This document shows positions 58,115 to 64,000 of a DNA stretch of 64,000 nt, in pieces. Both the position numbers and the translations under genes were made by a program. The stretch covers positions 4,725,455-4,789,454 of the forward strand of contig JAYKKM010000193.1 in assembly GCA_035772405.1 (NCBI GenBank), given 5' to 3'. Each line of letters opens with the position of its first letter. The stretch's first letter is position 1. Source of the DNA: Chrysogorgia sp. JL179-B06. Taxonomy: Eukaryota; Cnidaria; Anthozoa; Scleralcyonacea; Chrysogorgiidae. The notes under the pieces were generated by a model. The model was not told where the DNA came from. It was given only the letters and a program-made list of their open reading frames with translations, and did no database searches.

Positions 58115-58594
58115 AAAGTGCCCCTAACTTCAAAAATTTTTTTTGTCTTATTTGGAAGAACTTTTAATGATAAAGTAACTTCTTTTGAAGATTTTCACTT
58201 CTTCGCTTTCTTTTTTAGATATATCAGTTTGTTTTGATATGCAAATATCTGGAATTTCGTAACACCTGCATAATGAGTTATCAGAGAATGTTATATATAT
58301 TTGCGTTCATGAAATAAAAACACTAAAGTGTGAATAACACGTGTGTGCGTTTCTCCCACAACACCAAACTTCTTGATTTTAAAGGATTTTGTTTGAGAAT
58401 GAAAGAGATATACACATTTCTCCAACAAGTCATTATGCATGTGTGACGAAATTCCAGACATTTGCATATCAAACAAACTGATATATCTAAAAAAGAAAGC
58501 AAAGAAACGAAAATCTTCAAAAGAAGTTACTTTATCATTTTAAAAGTTCTTCCAAACAAGACAATAAAACATTTTGAGGTTATGTGCACTTTAA
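58113..58594. mobile_element. TTAA-flanked MITE, second copy of the PLE-inserted family
   Basis: TTAA at 58113-58116 and 58591-58594, with the same long terminal repeats as 48961-49443 (gtcttatttggaagaacttt, aaagtaacttcttttgaaga). About 480 bp. No ORF. Confidence 0.9.
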
Positions 58595-58859
58595 ATGACA
58601 CCTTTTACTCTTTTCTTTGATTTTCTATTTATCACGAAATGCAAAAAAGTAGAAAAAATAAAGATTGCGGAAGAAAATGAAATTTGAAACAAAACATTAC
58701 CATTTGAACATTCTAACTGCACGTTCAAATTACTAATAATCCGAATAGCTTATAATTAATTCCTATTTCTACATAGTAACTGCATAGAACTTCTTATTCT
58801 TTGGAAAACCCATTGATCATGGTGAATGACAATGTGTTAATATACACAATGTTGTAGTG

Positions 58860-58996
58860 AATGTGGGAGAGCTCGGAGTAGACAGACGATACGTGGACGA
58901 TTGTCAAGCTCATATCCTCAGGTTCGATTCCTGTACGGGACTCAGAATCATTTTTCTGAGGATATGAGCTTGACGATCGTCCACGTATCGTCTGTG
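58860..58996. repeat. Foldback with Pol III B-box-like centre (SINE-like)
   Basis: Arm 58879-58921 (cagacgatacgtggacgatt, then caagctcatatcctcag) is mirrored at 58955-58996. The loop contains GGTTCGATTCC (58920-58930), a perfect B-box match, and gagagctcggagt upstream is a weak A box. A chimeric tRNA-derived unit is possible. Confidence 0.55.
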
Positions 58997-59109
58997 AATG
59001 ACAATGTTGGATAGCTCTTACAATTAAAAACTGTTCGAAACTTAGCAGAGTTGAAGTTAACAAGAAGTATATAATATGTAAACTAAAAAGAAGCAGGATG
59101 CATTTCGGC

Positions 59110-59690
59110 AGACAACTTATCAAGTGCTATTTAGCGGGTATTTATAAGATAAATATGGAATGACGTCACCGCGATTAAAGATGTGACGTTCAAAATAACG
59201 ACATACTAAAAACAAATCCTTTTGACGGCATAATATATCAAGGAACATAAGGCTAACCTACGTGAGTAAGTACATCTTGCAGGGATATAGCGAACCCATA
59301 CCACTAAACAAGAGCTTAGAGTTAGGGTTAGGATCATTGTTGTTTTGGAGTTAGTGGTTATTTACATGGTTAAGTGACAACATTTTGACGATTATATAGC
59401 TCCCCTGGCCTATTAGCTAATACTGGCGGCCATTTTGAATAAGGCCTGGTTACACTGAAAATTTCAAAAAACGAGCCCAAAAAATATTATTCTGCGTCCG
59501 CAACGTGCAGTACTGCGGGCGCAGGTGCTCAATTGCCATGCATCATCTAATCTCTGAAATTACAAAGGCAACAAATACAGAAGAGATAATAATACTTTCG
59601 ATTTATTGTTTTTATTAATTCCACGAATTTTATACCTTTATACTTTCTTTAAGCTGTAAACATTTAAATATTTTACAAGATAAAATGTAA
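59110..59690. other. No gene recognised
   Basis: Intergenic or intron sequence. A short gttagggttagg motif lies at about 59324-59336. Confidence 0.4.
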
Positions 59691-59699
59691 TAAATAAAA

Positions 59700-60180
59700 A
59701 GCACAACAAGGGAGGACGCAACAGCTGGTAAAACCCTAACCAAGGCATCCTCCCGAGCCCTGCCATCCCTCAATTTAGACAATATTGTAAAAGTATTAAA
59801 CCAAAAAAAAATATTTACATTAAAATTTTAACAACAGATTCTAAAATCTACTGCTGCCAGATCTCCCACAGAATTACATTTTAGACAAATAAAACGGCAT
59901 GAGCGAAAAATGTCAACATTGAAAGTATGTCGCAAGGCAGTGGAACATCTGGCTTTCAACAAAGTCTTAAAAATGGCTGACGATTCAGCGTATTTAATAA
60001 AAATAAATTAGGTAGATTGTTCCATAATACAAGTCCTAATAAAATAACTCGATTCAAAGTATTTGGTTCTACTCTTGGGTACTGAAAAGTTAAGCTCACA
60101 GGAATTCGTCAAACGATTGTGCGACGAAAAACGGACGTACTGTTCAAGACAGATATTGTATTTTCCATTGATACAACAAT
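59700..60180 (-). pseudogene. LINE 3' end (CR1/L2-like)
   Basis: Minus strand: a decayed C-terminal frame (CIMEQST and SAIFKTLLKARCSTALRH-type sequence near 60030-59935), then a 3' UTR to about 59700. Only the tail of the element is left. Confidence 0.5.
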
Positions 60181-60226
60181 GTAAAAATAATAAGTCTTTA
60201 ATCTCATGCCAATATCATACATGTCC

Positions 60227-60350
60227 AATATAACCATTGGTATGCAGATGCTTCAGGTGGTAACAGGTGGTATAGTGGCTTCACGCTGCTACCCAGGTAT
60301 AACCATTGACATGCAGCTGCTTCAGGTATAGTGGCTTCAAGCTGCTACAT
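60227..60350. repeat. Two-copy repeat (ataaccattg...cttcaggt...gctgctac)
   Basis: Two diverged copies of a roughly 60-70 bp unit. Confidence 0.6.
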
Positions 60351-60629
60351 GGGTAGTATCATATGTCCGATTGTTCCTTAATGCACAATGGTATTATTTT
60401 TGGATCTATACCTAATAATTTCCTAGCTCGTTCTCAAAAAGATCCCGCATTACGTATAAACAAAAGTATACCGCATTATCTCTGTGTGCAACATATCGCT
60501 ATTGAATGAAACAATATTATATGTTGTTGAGATTGGAAACCATTACCTTCAATATTATTACATTCAATATACCATTACATTTAATATATTACTACATTAT
60601 TATTACATTACATTAACATTACATTTAAC

Positions 60630-61240
60630 GAATTAGTTAAAAGTGTAACAAATCAAACCGATTTGGGTGTGGTCATCAGCAATGACCTTAAATGGTCCCC
60701 CCATATTGCTAAATGTGTTGCTAAAGCTAATCGTATGCTTGGATTTCTTCGCAGGAATTGTACTCAAATGTCAAATGTCCGTTGCCGTCGTCTACTTTAT
60801 TTAGCGCTCGTCCGTTCTCACTTGTCTTACGGGAGTGAAATCTGGGCTCCTCAGGACAAGTCACGTGACCTTTCACTTCTTGAGGGTGTTCAGAGACGAG
60901 CCACGAAATTCATACTCCAAGATTACGAATCGTCCTACCCTGACCGTCTTAAAAAGCTTAACTTATTACCAATATATATCATATCGGCTTGAAATTTTGG
61001 ATCTTCTCTTCTTTTTTAAGTACAAACAAGGTCTCTACGATCTAGATATCTCCCGTTTTGTTGCTTTTTCTTCTATCCGCTCGTCTCGCACTCGTTCAAG
61101 TCAAAACAACTTGCTTGAAGCCAATCCTTGTAAGACTTCTCTTTTTAGAAATTCTTTTTTCAACAGAATTGTATTTCTCTGGAACAATCTCTCTCCGATA
61201 GTTCGTAATAGTATACTTCTGTTTCCACTTTTAAACATGA
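60630..61240 (+). pseudogene. LINE, C-terminal part of RT ORF
   Basis: LGVVISNDLKWSPHIAKCVA, then ANRMLGFLRRN, ALVRSHLSYGSEIWAPQDKS, LLEGVQRRATKFIL, then after a frameshift PCKTSLFRNSFFNRIVFLWN. This is the thumb and C-terminal region of a CR1/L2-type ORF2. Truncated 5', and broken at about 60990. It ends where another LINE starts. Confidence 0.8.
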
Positions 61241-62170
61241 ACTTTATATTCCAAGTTGATGATGCAAGATCGGTGTCTAAAGATTTACACTGTAGTGTGC
61301 CTCAAGAATCAGTCATCGGACCAATCCTGTACCATCTCTATACAGCTCCACCTGGTGACATAATCCGCACTCATGGTCTATCTTTCCATCTTTACGCCGA
61401 CGATTGTCAAGTGTATATATAATTCAAGTCTACGCCTGATGAAACTGCAGCTGCTGTCTCCAAAATTGAGGCCTGTGCTAGAGACATTGACGCCTGGATG
61501 CTTTGTAATAAGCTGAAGTTGAATAGAGACAAGACGGAACTCCTTGTGTTAAGTTCTAAACATCGCCTGCGTACACTAATACGAAATGTTACCGTCGCTG
61601 ATGTAAGCATATCCCCTTCAACCTCAGCCAAGAACATAGGAGTAATCTTTGATGAATCCATGAGTCTGGAGCAACATGATTGTTCAAAATGTATGTAAAA
61701 CAGCTTTTTATCACATTATCCAAGATTAAGAAATGCCTTACACAAAAGGATACTGAGACAATGGCTCATGCTTTCATATCATCTAAATTGGATATCACTG
61801 CTCTCTGAACTAACACAATATCAAATTGATAAGTTATACAACGGGTGCAAAATGCAGCTGCACGCCTTGTCACACGCACTCGTAAGTTTGATAGTATAAC
61901 TCCTGTCCTGAAGCAGCTCCACTGGCTACCTGTCAAGCAACGCATCTCTTATAAAATACTTCTTCTGACCTTTAAAGCCTTACATGATATAGCACCTCGG
62001 TATATTTCTGATCTCCTAACTCAGTATGTACCTACCAGGACCTTGCGCTCTTCAGACAAATGTTTCCTTGAAGTGTCAAGTTATTGCCTTCTATCTATCT
62101 ATCTTCCTGTTCACCTAACCCCTCTAAAAGAGGATTACAAGGTGGGTGATCAGCGGTATAACAAATAATT
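61240..62170 (+). pseudogene. Second LINE fragment (RT palm to C-terminus)
   Basis: LHCSVPQESVIGPILYHLYT (RT motif B region), FHLYADDCQVYI (catalytic YADD), then a stop. Next KIEACARDIDAWMLCNKLKL, NRDKTELLVLSS, then after 61690 a shift to ARLVTRTRKFDSITPVLKQL, HWLPVKQRISYKILLLTFKA and LHDIAPRYISDLL. Order as in L2/Rex-type LINEs. 5'-truncated; frame broken at 61424 and 61700. Only the 3' half would ever have been present. Confidence 0.8.
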
Positions 62171-62179
62171 AAATACATA

Positions 62180-63665
62180 AATTAGTGATAAGTAAATCGA
62201 TAAATAAATAAATAAAAATATAAACAAAAATAAATAAACATATACAACGAAAACTAAGATACAGGGCTATGGGACAAGGTAGACACTCGACTACGGAAGG
62301 AATCAGTACTGTTACAAGAAATAAAAGTGTCAGGAGGTAGATTGTTCCATTGAACTATAGTTCGGGAATAGAAAGAAAGCTTGTGTGAGGAGGTTTTAGT
62401 AGCCAGAGGTACGAACGAGTGGGCGTGGTTATGTCTTGATCTGCGTGTGACTGGGAGGAGTTGATTTATAGGATCCACAGCTATCAGATGGTTAATGATC
62501 TTGTAGAGTAATGCTAGCCGGGCATCAGCTCTTCTTTCTTCTTAGTTGAAGGGAGCGCCAGTTGAGGTCTTCTAGCATCTTTGTAACACTATCAAGGGGG
62601 TTGTATCGAAGCAACGACCACCGGGCAGCTCTTCTCTGCACCATCTCTACTTTGTGCGAGCCATTGTTTTCAACTCCATGCCTTGGATCCTTTCTAGTAC
62701 AGCAATACTCCAGCTGTGGTCTCACTAAACTGGTATACGCTTTTTCTTTGAGTGTTGGCGACTTCTGCGGTTAGCACTGGCGGTAATTTTGTTAATATGG
62801 GTATTCCATTTAAGATCTTTTGTTAGGTGCACACCAAGGTACTTGCTACTTGCCACAGACTTTAGGGTTTTACCATGTAGAATGTAGTCACGATGTATCA
62901 GTGACTTATTACGGGTGACCCTAAGGACCTCACACTTGTCTGGATTAAACTCCATCAGCCAATCTTGTTCCCAGACTTGTAAATTGTTCAAATCAAACTG
63001 CAGCTGATCACATTGGTCTTCGTTATGTATTGTTAGATACATAATTGTGTCATCTGCAAACAGGTGAACATTTGAATGAACATAATTAAGTAAGTCGTTG
63101 ATGTAAGTTAGGAACAGAATAGGACCAATGACAGAGCCCTGGGGCACTCCAGAAAGCACAGGAAGGTATGGAGACTGGTCTCCATCAATCACAACGCGTT
63201 GTTGGCGCCCATGAAGAAAACACCCTATCCATTGCAGCGTATCATTTCTTATACCATAATAATCCAGCTTAGCCAGTAACTTTTTATGGCACACCTTATC
63301 GAAGGCCTTAGAAAAATCTATAATAATTAAATCAGTCTGCTTGCGCTCTGACAGATTTGTTTGCAGAACTGTTGTAAGTTCAAGCAATTGGGATTCACAA
63401 GATCTGGCATGTCTAAATCCATGTTGTAAGTTATAAAGTATGTTGTACTGGTTGAAATGAGATACCAAGAAGCTTGTTATGATATGTTCCAGAACTTTGC
63501 TACAGATGCAGGTTAGTGAAATTGGGCGATAGTTTGTAGGACAGTCTTTGCCACCTTTCTTAAAAATTGAAGTAATATTAGCCAATTTCCAATCATCGGG
63601 TACACTGTAAGGGGTCAAGGACTTTTGGAAGATAAGTTGTAGTATTGGGGCGATGACTGATGCAA
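62180..63665 (-). pseudogene. LINE with nearly intact RT domain (CR1/L2-like)
   Basis: Minus strand. 63618-62725 is open for 297 codons: SVPDDWKLANITSIFKKGGK, NYRPISLTCICSKVLE, IIDFSKAFDKVCHKKLLAKL (motif A), SGVPQGSVIGPILFLTYIND (motif B), HLFADDTIMYLTI (motif C, FADD), then KCEVLRVTRN and SKYLGVHLTKDLKWNTHINK. A small deletion and frameshift near 62760 follows, then SLVRPQLEYC, VEMVQRRAARW (62700-62530) and a tail frame at 62478-62254. The 3' end at about 62180 has taaataaataaa-type repeats. The endonuclease is missing (5' truncation at about 63665). RT catalytic residues are kept, but the copy is not full length. Confidence 0.85.
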
Positions 63666-63669
63666 AAAT

Positions 63670-63990
63670 TCGTGGCCGCCATTGCTGACGGCAACCGCTG
63701 ACCTAGCTGACCTTTTAAAACGTATGGTAGTAGATCTTGTTATGTTACTGTTCCTAAACTCTGGAACTCGCTACCTCTAGATATTAGGCAGTCATCCTCT
63801 ATTTTATATTTTAAATCCAGGGTTAAAAAATTTCTTTTTCAACAAGCTTTTAATTAGAATTGTATATAAAATTGTATATATAATTTCTTGATGTATTTTT
63901 TAACTACTTTCTACTGTAAAGCGTTTCTGGGCTATAGGAATGAAGCGCTATATAAATTTTGTATTATTATTATTATTAAGTTAGACTCCA
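63670..63990 (+). pseudogene. LINE 3' terminus with (ATT)n tail
   Basis: A decayed LWNSLPLDIRQSSSILYFKS-type end of ORF2, then a 3' UTR with aatgaagcgctatataaatt and (tta)n at 63960-63980. This is the typical L2/CR1 3' terminus. Confidence 0.75.
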
Positions 63991-64000
63991 ATTTCGATGT

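Overview
The window is metazoan nuclear DNA with introns and a high AT content. It is dense in transposable elements (TEs) and very long (TA)n tracts. The element mix suggests a cnidarian: GIY-YIG Penelope-like elements (PLEs) with hammerhead ribozymes, CR1/L2-type LINEs, tRNA-derived SINEs, Mutator-like transposase relics, a HECT-type multicopy family and TTAA-flanked MITEs. Another invertebrate is not excluded. TAACCC-type interstitial repeats fit a TTAGGG telomere. No bacterial operon, CRISPR array, rRNA gene or intact tRNA gene was seen.

The main host gene is on the + strand, in eight exons between 2893 and 27728. It encodes signal peptide - cysteine-free Ig-like domain - classical Ig domain - four FN3-like domains - a short hydrophobic C-terminus with a stop in the same exon, which looks like a GPI-anchor signal. 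All seven introns are phase 1 and the exons sum to 2064 nt (687 codons plus stop). The four FN3 exons share a CX11C motif. A paralogous signal-peptide exon and Ig-like exon lie at 56892-57472, so the window appears to hold one complete member and the 5' end of a second member of a tandem IgSF family. The first gene's second intron (about 16 kb) is filled with TEs.

Layout: 1-234, end of an unidentified ORF; 2893-3480, receptor exons 1-2; 4.7-19.4 kb, intron with (TA)n, a 232-bp tandem repeat, PLE fragments, a TTAA-flanked element, a Mutator-like pseudogene and nested LINEs; 19.7-27.7 kb, receptor exons 3-8 with hammerhead modules and a SINE; 28-37 kb, MITEs, a Gypsy integrase scrap and AT-rich decayed sequence; 37.4-41 kb, a composite terminal-inverted-repeat region with C-rich minisatellites; 42.6-46.4 kb, two decayed minus-strand multicopy genes; 46.5-54.5 kb, hammerhead pairs and two head-to-head PLEs, much of it looking unpolished; 56.9-57.5 kb, the second receptor gene; 58-64 kb, MITEs and LINE remnants.

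Three points stand out. The first is the IgSF/FN3 receptor pair. The second is a set of minimal type I hammerhead ribozymes, several with complete cores and mostly in inverted pairs beside (TA)n. The third is a group of TTAA-flanked inverted-repeat elements, one of them inside a PLE reverse transcriptase. Splice boundaries were read by eye from acceptor and donor motifs and frame, and no alignment or database search was run.
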